DNA from: Cellulomonas humilata
GTDB taxonomy: Bacteria; Actinomycetota; Actinomycetes; Actinomycetales; Cellulomonadaceae
Direction of reading: 5' to 3'
Assembly (NCBI RefSeq): GCF_030814415.1
Contig: NZ_JAUSVB010000006.1
Location: 62,001-126,000 of the forward strand
DNA length: 64,000 nt
Below, one piece after another: positions 25,722 through 32,751 of the stretch. The notes beneath the pieces were generated by a model. It saw only the letters and a program-made list of their open reading frames with translations, was not told the origin of the DNA and did not search any database. Both the position numbers and the translations under genes were made by a program. How positions within the stretch are numbered: the stretch's first letter is position 1; each line of letters begins with the position of its first letter.

Positions 25722-26083
25722 GCGTCGTGCACCACGGTCGGGCGCAGCTCGATCCCGCCGCCGTCGGTCAGGAGGTGCTCGCCGGCGAGCCGGGCCAGAC
25801 CCTGGACGTCGTCGGTCTCGATGACGTAGTAGCCGCCGAGGTGCTCGGCCAGCTCGACGTACGGTCCCTCGGTGATCGTGAGCTCGCCGTCCTCGGGTCG
25901 CTGCACGGTGACGGAGTTCTTCGAGAACCCCAGCTCGTCGCCACCGAGGATGCGGTAGCCGCGCTGCTCGCACGCCTCCGAGAACGCCCCGTGCTCGCCC
26001 ATCGCACGCTCCTGGACCTCCGGTGACGCGTTCTCCCACATGTCTTCGTCGCCCCAGAGCAGGACTGTCCACCGGTCTGTCAT
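25718..26083 (-). CDS. YCII/DGPF-domain protein
   Basis: A 121-aa DGPF-family protein with WTVLLWGDEDMWENASPE at the start, then HGAFSEACEQRGYRILGGDEL, and TEGPYVELAEHLGGYYVIE as the DGPF-equivalent motif. ATG at 26083 is the first gene of a two-gene unit with 25371-25721. The unit is preceded by an ECF42-type promoter at 26127-26153 and is divergent from the ArsR-glyoxalase pair. Confidence 0.88.
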   Translation of the reverse strand: MTDRWTVLLWGDEDMWENASPEVQERAMGEHGAFSEACEQRGYRILGGDELGFSKNSVTVQRPEDGELTITEGPYVELAEHLGGYYVIETDDVQGLARLAGEHLLTDGGGIELRPTVVHDA

Positions 26084-26126
26084 GACGTCATCTCCCTCAT
26101 GCGTCCACTGTGCCTGTCGGGGTGAT

Positions 26127-26153
26127 GACGCGCGAGGGTTCCGGAAATCGACA
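26127..26153 (-). promoter_or_regulatory. ECF42-type promoter, two-gene DGPF unit
   Basis: On the minus strand TGTCGA (26153-26148) and CGTC (26130-26127) are 17 nt apart, followed by AT as in the two sister promoters. It lies back to back with the sigma-70-type ArsR promoter that starts 4 nt away at 26158. Confidence 0.8.
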
Positions 26154-26157
26154 GACC

Positions 26158-26187
26158 TTGACAGGCAAGTGCGTGCTTGCCTATACA
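26158..26187 (+). promoter_or_regulatory. ArsR gene promoter with operator palindrome in the spacer
   Basis: A consensus TTGACA (26158-26163) and TATACA (26182-26187) are 18 nt apart. The spacer contains AGGCAAG (26163-26169) and CTTGCCT (26176-26182), a perfect 7-bp-arm inverted repeat, the expected operator of the adjacent winged-helix repressor. The -10 ends 6 nt before the GTG at 26194, so the transcript should be leaderless. Confidence 0.8.
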
Positions 26188-26193
26188 TGACGG

Positions 26194-26484
26194 GTGGCAG
26201 CCGACATCTACAAGGCTCTCGCCGACGCCACCCGCCGCGCGATCCTCGACGAGCTGCAGGACCGCGACGGGCAGTCGCTGTTCGAGCTGTGCACGCGGCT
26301 GACCATGCGGCACGGGCTGGGGTCCACCCGGCAGGCGGTCTCGCAGCACCTCGAGGTGCTCGAGGACGCCGGCCTGGTGACCGTCCGTCGCGAGGGCCGC
26401 TACAAGTTCCACCACCTCGACACCGGACCGCTGCGGCAGATCGCCACCCGCTGGCCCGTCCCCGACGAAGGAGTCTCCCCATGA
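26194..26484 (+). CDS. ArsR-family transcriptional regulator
   Basis: A 96-aa winged-helix repressor: ADIYKALADATRRAILDEL at the N terminus (the conserved 'aLadptRR.IL' helix), recognition helix STRQAVSQHLEVLEDAGLV, wing RREGRYKFHHL. No Cys-based metal site is present, so it belongs to the metal-independent subgroup often found beside glyoxalase/AHSA1 genes. The GTG at 26194 is 6 nt downstream of a -10 box, with no Shine-Dalgarno; the stop overlaps the glyoxalase ATG at 26481. It probably represses itself and the glyoxalase-like gene through the spacer palindrome. Confidence 0.88.
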   Translation: MAADIYKALADATRRAILDELQDRDGQSLFELCTRLTMRHGLGSTRQAVSQHLEVLEDAGLVTVRREGRYKFHHLDTGPLRQIATRWPVPDEGVSP

Positions 26485-26879
26485 TCCGCATCACCGTGAC
26501 CAGCGTGTTCGTCGACGACCAGCAGAAGGCCCTCGACTTCTACACCGACGTGCTGGGGTTCGTCCTGAAGAACGACATCCCCCTCGGCGGCGACGACCGC
26601 TGGCTGACCGTCGTCTCCCCGGCCGTCCCGGACGGGGTCGAGCTCCTCCTCGAGCCCAGCGGGCACCCCGCCGTCGGTCCGTACAAGGCGGCGCTGGTCG
26701 AGGACGGGATCCCGGCGACGTCGTTCGGGGTCGACGACGTCCAGGCCGAGTTCGAGCGGCTGACGGCGCTGGGGGTGCGGTTCGTGCAGGAGCCGACCGA
26801 CCTGGGACCGGTCATCGTCGCGGTCCTCGACGACACCTGCGGCAACCTGATCCAGCTCGCGCAGCTGACCTCCGCCTGA
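26481..26879 (+). CDS. Glyoxalase/bleomycin-resistance (VOC) family protein
   Basis: A 132-aa VOC-fold protein with the paired beta-alpha-beta units: ITVTSVFVDDQQKALDFYTDVLGF (abbreviated) and the later FGVDDVQAEFERLTALGVRFVQEPTDLG, ending in LDDTCGNLIQLAQL. VOC proteins bind a divalent metal and may isomerise or sequester small electrophiles; the substrate is unknown. Translationally coupled to the ArsR regulator. Its stop abuts, with no gap, the stop of the convergent YCII gene. Confidence 0.85.
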   Translation: MIRITVTSVFVDDQQKALDFYTDVLGFVLKNDIPLGGDDRWLTVVSPAVPDGVELLLEPSGHPAVGPYKAALVEDGIPATSFGVDDVQAEFERLTALGVRFVQEPTDLGPVIVAVLDDTCGNLIQLAQLTSA

Positions 26880-27245
26880 TCAGAGGCCCTCCGGGGGAGC
26901 GATCGACTCGCGGATCTCGGCCACCTCGCCCGTGCCGCGGATCAGCTCGCCGACGAGCGAGGTGAGCCCGTCGACGTCGTCCGTCTCGATCCGGTAGAAG
27001 CCCGCGAGGACCTCGGTCGGCTCGGCGAACGGGCCGTCGGTCACGGACGTGCGGCCGTCCCGCAGGCGCACCACGCGCGACACCGAGTGGTGGAGCTCGG
27101 CGCTGTCGCAGATGACGTGCCCGCCGTCGGCGCAGGCGCGTGCGAACTCCTCGTGCACGCGGTGGCCGGGGATGCGGTCGGGGGCGTCGTCGCCGTGCCA
27201 GACGGTCTGGTCGCCGTACAGCGCCACGATGTACTCGGTGGTCAT
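26880..27245 (-). CDS. YCII/DGPF-domain protein
   Basis: A 121-aa DGPF protein: EYIVALYGDQTVWHGDDAPD, HEEFARACADGGHVICDSAEL, and SVTDGPFAEPTEVLAGFYRIE carrying the DGPF motif. It is monocistronic, with ATG at 27245 and its own ECF42-type promoter at 27287-27313. It is the fifth YCII-type protein of the cluster, separated from the others by the ArsR-glyoxalase pair. Confidence 0.88.
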   Translation of the reverse strand: MTTEYIVALYGDQTVWHGDDAPDRIPGHRVHEEFARACADGGHVICDSAELHHSVSRVVRLRDGRTSVTDGPFAEPTEVLAGFYRIETDDVDGLTSLVGELIRGTGEVAEIRESIAPPEGL

Positions 27246-27286
27246 GGTGATCCCTCTCGTGCTCGTCGTCGGTCGGTCGTGCCCAT

Positions 27287-27313
27287 GACGCACGCCGCTC
27301 GTCCCGATCGACA
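27287..27313 (-). promoter_or_regulatory. ECF42-type promoter, single DGPF gene
   Basis: TGTCGA (27313-27308) and CGTC (27290-27287) on the minus strand are separated by 17 nt and followed by AT, as in the two sister promoters. The start codon is 41 nt downstream. Confidence 0.8.
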
Positions 27314-27342
27314 GAGTCGCACGCCGGTGATTCGGTAGGGCG

Positions 27343-28050
27343 ATGAGAACTGCGGTGGTGACGGGCGGCGGGACAGGGATCGGACGCGCGGTGGCGCGCA
27401 GGCTGGTGGCCGACGGGGACGACGTGGTGATCGTCGGCCGACGTCGTGACGTGCTCGAGGAGGCCGCCGCGGGAGCGATGCGGGTCGAGGTCGCCGACCT
27501 GCGCGACCCGGCCGAGGTGGCGGCGCTCGCGAAGCGCTTGGGCGCGGTCGACGTGCTGGTGCTCAACGCGGGCGGCTCGCTCGAGAAGCGGGACGACAGC
27601 CTGCAGGCGACGGCCGACCTGTGGGTCGACGAGTTCCGCCTGAACGTGCTGACGACGGTCCTGCTCGGTGAGGCGCTGCTGCCGGCGATGCCGCGACCGG
27701 GTGGGCGCATCGTCGCGATGAGCTCGGTGGCCGCCCTGCGCGGTGCGGGGTCGTACGGCGCCGCGAAGGCGGCGATCAACTCCTGGGTCACGGGGACTGC
27801 CGCCCGGGTGGCAGCCGACGGGATCGCCGTGAACGCCGTCGCGCCGGGGTTCGTGCCCGACACCGAGTTCTGGGCGGGTCGGCTCGACGACGCCGAGTAC
27901 GCGCGCCGGCTGGCCCGGGTGCCGATGGGTCGGCCGGGGTCGGTCGAGGAGGTCGCCGCCGCCGTCGCGTATCTGGCGTCGCCGGACGCGGGCTGGACCA
28001 CAGGTCAGGTGCTGGGCGTGCACGGCGGGGCGGTGCTCGCGCGGCTCTGA
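27343..28050 (+). CDS. Short-chain dehydrogenase/reductase
   Basis: A 235-aa classical SDR. Cofactor motif TGGGTGIG at residues 7-14, NAG (LNAGG) in the middle, catalytic Ser in MSSVAAL and YxxxK as SYGAAKA, and the C-terminal GQVLGVHGG strand. The 'GRRRD' at the end of strand 2 suggests NADP(H) preference. The substrate is unknown. It is divergent from the adjacent DGPF gene, with 97 nt between start codons, so their promoters are close. Confidence 0.88.
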   Translation: MRTAVVTGGGTGIGRAVARRLVADGDDVVIVGRRRDVLEEAAAGAMRVEVADLRDPAEVAALAKRLGAVDVLVLNAGGSLEKRDDSLQATADLWVDEFRLNVLTTVLLGEALLPAMPRPGGRIVAMSSVAALRGAGSYGAAKAAINSWVTGTAARVAADGIAVNAVAPGFVPDTEFWAGRLDDAEYARRLARVPMGRPGSVEEVAAAVAYLASPDAGWTTGQVLGVHGGAVLARL

Positions 28051-28073
28051 GAACGAGCGTGTATCGCTAGGGG

Positions 28074-28102
28074 TTGTCAAAGATAGATCGACGATATATC
28101 GT
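28074..28102 (+). promoter_or_regulatory. PadR gene promoter with ACGATATATCGT palindrome
   Basis: TTGTCA (28074-28079) and TATCGT (28097-28102) are spaced 17 nt apart. The perfect 12-bp palindrome ACGATATATCGT (28091-28102) covers the -10 region. AT-rich, ATATATCG-type sites upstream of padR genes are typical autoregulatory operators, so self-repression is likely. Confidence 0.65.
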
Positions 28103-28190
28103 TACGTCATCCGGTCGAGATCGCACGACCTCCCGGACGCCGCGGCCGAGCGACCCCGCCCCCGCGACCCACATCGTCAGGAGACACCTC

Positions 28191-28925
28191 ATGCGACACC
28201 CCCACCACCCCTTCTCCAGCACCACCACCGACCCGACCGCCGAGCGCGGCCGCACCCGTCGCCGTCGCGGCGACTTCCCCGACGCCCCCTACGAGGAGGG
28301 CTTCGACCCGCGCCGCGGAGGTCCCCGCGGAGCGTTCCCGCACGAGCACCACGAGCACGACGGACACCGCGGCTTCGGCCCCGGCGGCCCGCGTGGCTTC
28401 GGTGGTCCCGGCTTCGGCCCGGGCGGCCGTGGCCGCGGTCCCGGCCGTCGCGCCGGACGCGGCGACATCCGCGCAGCGATCCTGCTGCTCCTCGCCGAGG
28501 AGCCGATGCACGGCTACCAGCTGATCCAGCAGATCGGCGAGCGGTCGGGCGGCACCTGGCGGCCCAGCCCCGGCGCCATCTACCCGGCGCTCAACCTCCT
28601 CGAGGACGAGGGCCTCATCGCCATCACGTCCGAGTCGGGCCGCAAGATGGCCACGCTCACCGAGGCGGGCGGCACCTACGTCACGCAGAACGCCGAGCAG
28701 CTGGGCAGCCCGTGGGAGGACGCCGCGAGCCGGCCGACCTCGCCGGGTCGCGCGCTGCGCGGAGCTCTCGAGGCGCTCGGCGCGGCGGCCCACCAGGTCG
28801 CCCGCACGGGCACCGACCAGCAGGCGACCAAGGCGCTCGAGGTCCTCGACCGCGCGCGCCGGGACCTCTACCTGATCCTGGCCGGCGACCCGCAGTCGGT
28901 CCCGGACCCGGCACCGGAGGCCTGA
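28191..28925 (+). CDS. PadR-family transcriptional regulator with Gly/His-rich N-terminal extension
   Basis: A 244-aa regulator. The PadR winged helix spans residues about 95-175 (AILLLLAEEPMHGYQLIQQI; WRPSPGAIYPALNLLEDEGLI). It is preceded by about 90 residues rich in Gly, Arg, His and Phe (HEHHEHDGHRGF; GFGGPGFGPGG), which look disordered and could bind metal or nucleic acid. The C-terminal part is a helical dimerisation region. ATG 28191 with AGGAG 7 nt upstream is preferred. Its target may be a nearby transporter, but none adjoins. Confidence 0.88.
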   Translation: MRHPHHPFSSTTTDPTAERGRTRRRRGDFPDAPYEEGFDPRRGGPRGAFPHEHHEHDGHRGFGPGGPRGFGGPGFGPGGRGRGPGRRAGRGDIRAAILLLLAEEPMHGYQLIQQIGERSGGTWRPSPGAIYPALNLLEDEGLIAITSESGRKMATLTEAGGTYVTQNAEQLGSPWEDAASRPTSPGRALRGALEALGAAAHQVARTGTDQQATKALEVLDRARRDLYLILAGDPQSVPDPAPEA

Positions 28926-28941
28926 CCTCCGGCTTCCCGAC

Positions 28942-28975
28942 GAGGCACCCCGCGGCTCATGCTGCGGGGTGCCTC
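28942..28975 (+). terminator. Strong hairpin terminator after padR
   Basis: GAGGCACCCCGC (28942-28953) pairs perfectly with GCGGGGTGCCTC (28964-28975): a 12-bp stem with a 10-nt loop, 17 nt after the stop. No U-tract follows, as is common in actinobacteria. Confidence 0.8.
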
Positions 28976-29007
28976 GCTGCGTCGGGGCGATGAGAGAATC
29001 TCGCGTC

Positions 29008-29202
29008 ATGGTCGACTCGACGACACCGCCCACTCCGTTACCGCGCGGGATCGGCAGGCCCGCGACGGCGGCGCTGGCACTGGCGGGCATCACGACGCTC
29101 GACGACGTCCGCGGCGTGGATCCCGACGAGCTCCTGCGGCTGCACGGCGTCGGCCCGAAGGCGATCCGGGTCCTGCGCGAGGCGCTGGCCGCGACAGGTT
29201 GA
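29008..29202 (+). CDS. Small helix-hairpin-helix DNA-binding protein
   Basis: A 64-aa protein consisting of one helix-hairpin-helix unit: GRPATAALALAGITTLDDV, then DPDELLRLHGVGPKAIRVL, in which 'LHGVGPKA' is the DNA-phosphate-binding hairpin. Similar small proteins are annotated as DNA-binding or RNA-polymerase-alpha-CTD-like; the role is unknown. I chose ATG 29008; ATG 28990 is in frame and would add six residues. A GAGAAT hexamer 8 nt before the chosen start suggests a leaderless message. Confidence 0.7.
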   Translation: MVDSTTPPTPLPRGIGRPATAALALAGITTLDDVRGVDPDELLRLHGVGPKAIRVLREALAATG

Positions 29203-29208
29203 GCCGGG

Positions 29209-29925
29209 CTACTGCGGCATCGCGAACCGGGCGTGCACTCCCGGTGAGTACAGCACCGAGTCGGGCGGTCGCGATGCCACTCCCGGCAGCCCGCCTGCGG
29301 CGACGAGCTCGTCGTCCAGCGACACCAGCGACGCCCGTCGCAACGGCCAGGGTTCGTGCTCGTTGGGCACGAACCGCGTCCGCCCCCGCAGGACGGTGTG
29401 CATGCCCCAGCGCGCGGTGAGGAAGTCGGCCAGCGGGTCGTCGACGACCGCCTGGCGCGTCGGTCGGACGACGATCCGCGACGACGGCCGATCGCCGGTG
29501 AGGCGGGTCGAGCGGTAGTCGATGGCGTCGTCGGAACGCCGGATCGACATCCGCGCCCACTGGTACGGCACGTTCATGACGGTCCGTGCGCCGAGCACCG
29601 TGAGCACCCGCGACGCCTCCAGCGACCGGAACAGCACGCCGCGCCGGCCCTCGTCGTCGACCGTGTAGAGCCGGACGTTGATCTCGGGGAAGTCGCCGAT
29701 GTACGGCAGCGCCGGCCCGGGGACGAGCGTGAACCGCTCCATCCGGAACGCGATGAGGCCGACCCAGGAGCTGCCGTCGAGCTCGTCGGGCCGGGTCCCC
29801 GGCGGCAGGAGCGGCGCGACGACGTCGGACGACACCCGCCAGTGCAGGAAGCTGACCCGCACCCAGTCCTGCGACAGGATCACGCGCCCGCTGAGCGGCG
29901 TCGCGACGGGCTGGATGGGATCCAT
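29209..29925 (-). CDS. DUF2071 (YqjF-like) family protein
   Basis: A 238-aa protein with DUF2071 features: SFLHWRVSSDVVAPLLPPGT ('W.v..e.l..llP.g'), SWVGLIAFRME, FPEINVRLYT (the conserved 'FpElNvRtYv'), GVLFRSLEASR and WGMHTVLRG. DUF2071 proteins adopt an acetoacetate-decarboxylase-like fold and have no known activity. It is convergent with the HhH gene, 6 nt apart, and lies upstream of a DUF4386-type membrane gene on the same strand. Confidence 0.8.
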   Translation of the reverse strand: MDPIQPVATPLSGRVILSQDWVRVSFLHWRVSSDVVAPLLPPGTRPDELDGSSWVGLIAFRMERFTLVPGPALPYIGDFPEINVRLYTVDDEGRRGVLFRSLEASRVLTVLGARTVMNVPYQWARMSIRRSDDAIDYRSTRLTGDRPSSRIVVRPTRQAVVDDPLADFLTARWGMHTVLRGRTRFVPNEHEPWPLRRASLVSLDDELVAAGGLPGVASRPPDSVLYSPGVHARFAMPQ

Positions 29926-29950
29926 CCGGCCACCGTAGATGCCCGCCGGG

Positions 29951-30682
29951 TCAGACCGGGGTGGCAGCCGCGGCGGGCTTGCGGGAGGGCGACCGCAGCA
30001 GCGCCACGCCGAGGACCAGGAGGACCAGGTACCAGACGGAGTAGATCGACGAGCCGATCGCGGTCAGCGGGTCGTCGGCCAGCCAGCCGGCGGGCACCAG
30101 GGTGACGGCCCAGGCGACGGCGACGACCGCCAGCGACCGACGCAGCCAGACGGGGGCGACGTCGGCCGCGCGCCAGGCGAGGACGCCGAGCCCGACGGCC
30201 CACACGCCCTGCAGCAGCCAGCCGAGGTTCTCGCCGAGCGCCCCGCCGGCGTAGGCGTTGATCAGATCGTAGGTCGCGGCGGTGGCCTCCGTGGTCGCGG
30301 CGGAGGCGGTCGGGTCGAGGTAGCGCTCGGCCAGGCCGGGCACGACGAGCGGCCAGCGGATCCAGCCGAGGCTCTGGATGACAGGGGCGAGGATGCCGAA
30401 CGCGGTGACGGTGAGGAGTGCGGCATCGGTGCCGCGGCTGCGGGCGAGCAGCAGGTGCAGCGCGATGACGCCGGGGATGAGGACGAGGCTGCCGGCCATC
30501 TGGAGCAGGAAGAGGGACTGGACGGTCCCGGCGACCTCCGCGAACGCGGGCAGGACCTCGGAGGCGGGGGCGTCGAGGATGTCGGGCCAGCCGAACCGCA
30601 TGCTCAGGCCGACGCTGGCGACGAGGGCGAGGGTGCCGGAGGCGATGAGCGAGAAGGCGGCGGTGCGGCGGTCGTTGACCAT
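29951..30682 (-). CDS. DUF4386-like membrane protein
   Basis: A 243-aa protein with about six hydrophobic segments and no catalytic motif. The pattern (first helix at residues 10-28, 'QMAGSLVLIPGVIALHLLLA', a central 'WIRWPLVVPGLAERY' periplasmic loop, last helix near 215-230) fits the DUF4386 family of uncharacterised actinobacterial membrane proteins. It is divergent from a TetR gene and shares its operator region with three GAACANTGTTC sites, so it is very probably under that repressor's control. Confidence 0.65.
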   Translation of the reverse strand: MVNDRRTAAFSLIASGTLALVASVGLSMRFGWPDILDAPASEVLPAFAEVAGTVQSLFLLQMAGSLVLIPGVIALHLLLARSRGTDAALLTVTAFGILAPVIQSLGWIRWPLVVPGLAERYLDPTASAATTEATAATYDLINAYAGGALGENLGWLLQGVWAVGLGVLAWRAADVAPVWLRRSLAVVAVAWAVTLVPAGWLADDPLTAIGSSIYSVWYLVLLVLGVALLRSPSRKPAAAATPV

Positions 30683-30705
30683 GGGACGCTCCTGACGGAC
30701 GAAAC

Positions 30706-30773
30706 GAGAACACTGTTCTCTCTTGTGTGAACAGTGTTCTCGCGAGTCGCACGGAAGTCAAGAACAGTGTTCT
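30706..30773. promoter_or_regulatory. Triple TetR operator (GAACANTGTTC x3)
   Basis: Three copies of an 11-bp palindrome GAACANTGTTC are centred at 30713, 30734 and 30767. The first is extended to a 15-bp palindrome (30706-30720) and the third to 13 bp (30761-30773). Centre spacings are 21 and 33 bp, close to whole helical turns, so dimers would bind on one face. They lie between a divergent membrane gene and tetR; the third overlaps the -35/-10 spacer of tetR (-10 TATGCT at 30778-30783). Confidence 0.8.
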
Positions 30774-30789
30774 CGTTTATGCTGCGCGG

Positions 30790-31506
30790 ATGGCTGCCAC
30801 CGTGCGCGAGCGACGTCGTCAGGAGACGACCGACGCGATCCTGCGCTCCGCCCGCACGCACCTCGAGCAGGCCGGCGTCGAGGGGGTCACGCTGCGCGCG
30901 GTGGCTCGCGACCTCGGCATCGCGGTGTCGGCGCTCTACCGGTACGTCGACAGCCGCGACGACCTGCTCACCGAGCTGCTGGTCGAGGCGTTCACGGAGC
31001 ACGGCGACGCGGTCGACGCGGCCGTCGACTCGGCACTCGCCGACGACCCCGACGACGTCGCCGCAGCCATCACCGCCGGGCTGCGTGCCTACCGGGCGTG
31101 GTCGGTGGCGCACGCGGCGCAGTTCGGCCTCGCGTTCGGCGCCCCGGTGCCCGGCTACCACGCACCCGCGGGCCGCACCATCGCCGTCGCCGTCCGGCCC
31201 GGGAGCCGGATCATGGCCCTGCTCGCGACGGCCTACGCGCGCGGCCTGGTCGACGACGACGTGCTGACCGCGCGGGCGTCGACCCTCGACGACGGCACCG
31301 CTGCCGGGTTCGACGCCCTGGCCGCCCGGCAGTCCTACCCGCTGCCCGCACCCGTGATCGCGCTGGCCGTCGACGCGTTCGTCCGGGTGCACGGGTTCAC
31401 GGTCATGGAGGTCTTCGGCCAGCTGCGCCCGCTGGTCAGCCCCGCGGACGCCTACTACGAGCAGCTGCTGCGCGAGATCGTCGCGACGCTCGGCCTGCAC
31501 GCCTGA
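30790..31506 (+). CDS. TetR/AcrR-family transcriptional regulator
   Basis: A 238-aa repressor. The N-terminal HTH is clear (RQETTDAILRSARTHLEQAG; TLRAVARDLGIAVSALYRYVDSRDDLL, abbreviated). The C-terminal ligand domain resembles the TetR_C WHG-type group (YRAWSVAHAAQFGLAFG). ATG 30790 is 6 nt downstream of a TATGCT -10 box, indicating a leaderless message; an upstream in-frame ATG lies inside the operators. It likely autoregulates and controls the divergent DUF4386 gene via the three palindromes. Confidence 0.88.
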   Translation: MAATVRERRRQETTDAILRSARTHLEQAGVEGVTLRAVARDLGIAVSALYRYVDSRDDLLTELLVEAFTEHGDAVDAAVDSALADDPDDVAAAITAGLRAYRAWSVAHAAQFGLAFGAPVPGYHAPAGRTIAVAVRPGSRIMALLATAYARGLVDDDVLTARASTLDDGTAAGFDALAARQSYPLPAPVIALAVDAFVRVHGFTVMEVFGQLRPLVSPADAYYEQLLREIVATLGLHA

Positions 31507-31531
31507 CCGCTCAGTGCCGCGTGATCGGCAC

Positions 31532-31575
31532 TTTCCGACGAGATCGGCAGTCGCAACTCACGATCTCGTCGGAAA
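31532..31575. repeat. Hairpin variant preceding repeat array D
   Basis: TTTCCGACGAGATCG (31532-31546) is perfectly complementary to CGATCTCGTCGGAAA (31561-31575), a 15-bp stem with a 14-nt loop, directly after the tetR stop. The right arm is in 19-nt register with array D and shares its CTCGTCGG core, so it looks like a diverged unit that has also acquired its own inverted partner. It may serve as the tetR terminator. Confidence 0.8.
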
Positions 31576-31577
31576 CA

Positions 31578-31656
31578 GCCGAACTCGTCAGCTGCGGCCG
31601 AGCTCGTCGGTTGCAACGGACGAGTTCGGCCGTGAGTGACGAGTTCGGCCCCCGCG
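31578..31656. repeat. Mirrored 19-nt repeat array D (2 forward + 2 inverted units)
   Basis: Forward units start at 31578 and 31597 (GCCGAACTCGTCAGCTGCG, GCCGAGCTCGTCGGTTGCA). Inverted units start at 31619 and 31638 after a 3-nt centre. It lies between convergent tetR and alcohol dehydrogenase genes and ends 3 nt before the latter's stop codon. Confidence 0.88.
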
Positions 31657-31659
31657 AGG

Positions 31660-32712
31660 TCAGACCGCCGGGATCGTCGACGTGTCGATGACGAAGCGGT
31701 AGCGGACGTCGCTGTTCACGACGCGGTCGTAGGCCTTGTCGACGTCGTCGGCGGTGATCGTCTCGACGACCGAGCCGAGCCCGTGCTCCGCGCAGAAGTC
31801 GAGCATCTCCTGGGTCTCGCGGATGCCGCCGATGTTGGAGCCGGACAGGTTCCGACGAGCGCCTGTCAGCGAGAAGACGCGGAACGACTGCTTGTTCTCG
31901 GGCAGCCCGACGAACACCAGCGACCCCTCGAACCGCAGCAGCGACAGGTACGCGTCGACGTCGATGTCGGCGCCGACGGTGCTGATGATCAGGTCGAACG
32001 ACCGGCGCAGGTCCCGGAAGGTCTGGCGGTCGCTCGACGCGTAGTAGTGGTCGGCGCCCAGCGCGAGCCCGTCGGCCTGCTTGGACAGCGACTGGCTGAG
32101 CACGGTGACCTCGGCGCCGAGCGCGTGCGCGAGCTGCACGCCCATGTGCCCGAGCCCGCCCATGCCGACGATGGCGACCTTCTTGCCCGGCCCCGCACCC
32201 CAGTGCTTCAGGGGCGAGTAGAGGGTGATCCCGGCGCACAGCAGCGGTGCGGCGACGTCCAGCGAGATCCCCGACGGGATGCGCAGCGCGTAGTTCTCGT
32301 CGACCACGATCTGCGTCGAGTAGCCGCCGTACGTCGGTGACCCGTCGTAGGCCTTGCTGTTGTACGTGCCGACGTTCCCGTTCAGGCAGAACTGCTCCTC
32401 GCCGGCCAGGCACATCTCGCACTCGCGGCAGGAGTCGACGAAGCATCCGACGCCCGCGCGGTCGCCGACGGCGTGCTTGGTCACGCCCGACCCGACGGCG
32501 GAGATGAGGCCCGCGATCTCGTGCCCGGGGACCATCGGGAACCTGGCCTTGCCCCACTCCTCGCGAGCCTGGTGGATGTCGGAGTGGCAGATCCCGGCGT
32601 ACGCGATGTCGATGAGGACGTCGTGCTCGCCGAGCTCGCGGCGCTCGACGGTGCCGCGCTCGAACGGGGCGCCGGCGGACGGGGTGAGCAGTGCGGGGAC
32701 GGTCAAGGACAC
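31660..32712 (-). CDS. Zinc-dependent NAD(P) alcohol dehydrogenase (AdhC/CAD-like MDR)
   Basis: A 350-aa medium-chain dehydrogenase. The catalytic zinc ligands are Cys in AGICHSD and His-Glu in PGHEIAG. The structural-zinc loop has four cysteines ([15 protein letters not shown] plus the spacing typical of the family), and the cofactor motif is [12 protein letters not shown]. The '[18 protein letters not shown]' stretch is characteristic of the YahK/cinnamyl-alcohol-dehydrogenase subgroup, which reduces broad-range aldehydes with NADPH. GTG start at 32712 with GAGGAG upstream. It is monocistronic and convergent with tetR. Confidence 0.9.
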   Translation of the reverse strand: MSLTVPALLTPSAGAPFERGTVERRELGEHDVLIDIAYAGICHSDIHQAREEWGKARFPMVPGHEIAGLISAVGSGVTKHAVGDRAGVGCFVDSCRECEMCLAGEEQFCLNGNVGTYNSKAYDGSPTYGGYSTQIVVDENYALRIPSGISLDVAAPLLCAGITLYSPLKHWGAGPGKKVAIVGMGGLGHMGVQLAHALGAEVTVLSQSLSKQADGLALGADHYYASSDRQTFRDLRRSFDLIISTVGADIDVDAYLSLLRFEGSLVFVGLPENKQSFRVFSLTGARRNLSGSNIGGIRETQEMLDFCAEHGLGSVVETITADDVDKAYDRVVNSDVRYRFVIDTSTIPAV

Positions 32713-32751
32713 AGTGATCTCCTCAGAGGCACGACGGGTGGGCTGGTCCCA

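Noticed and set aside
30706..30773. SOS (LexA) boxes
   Set aside because: Actinobacterial LexA sites have GAAC-4 nt-GTTC; here the two halves are separated by 3 nt, and a TetR gene adjoins.
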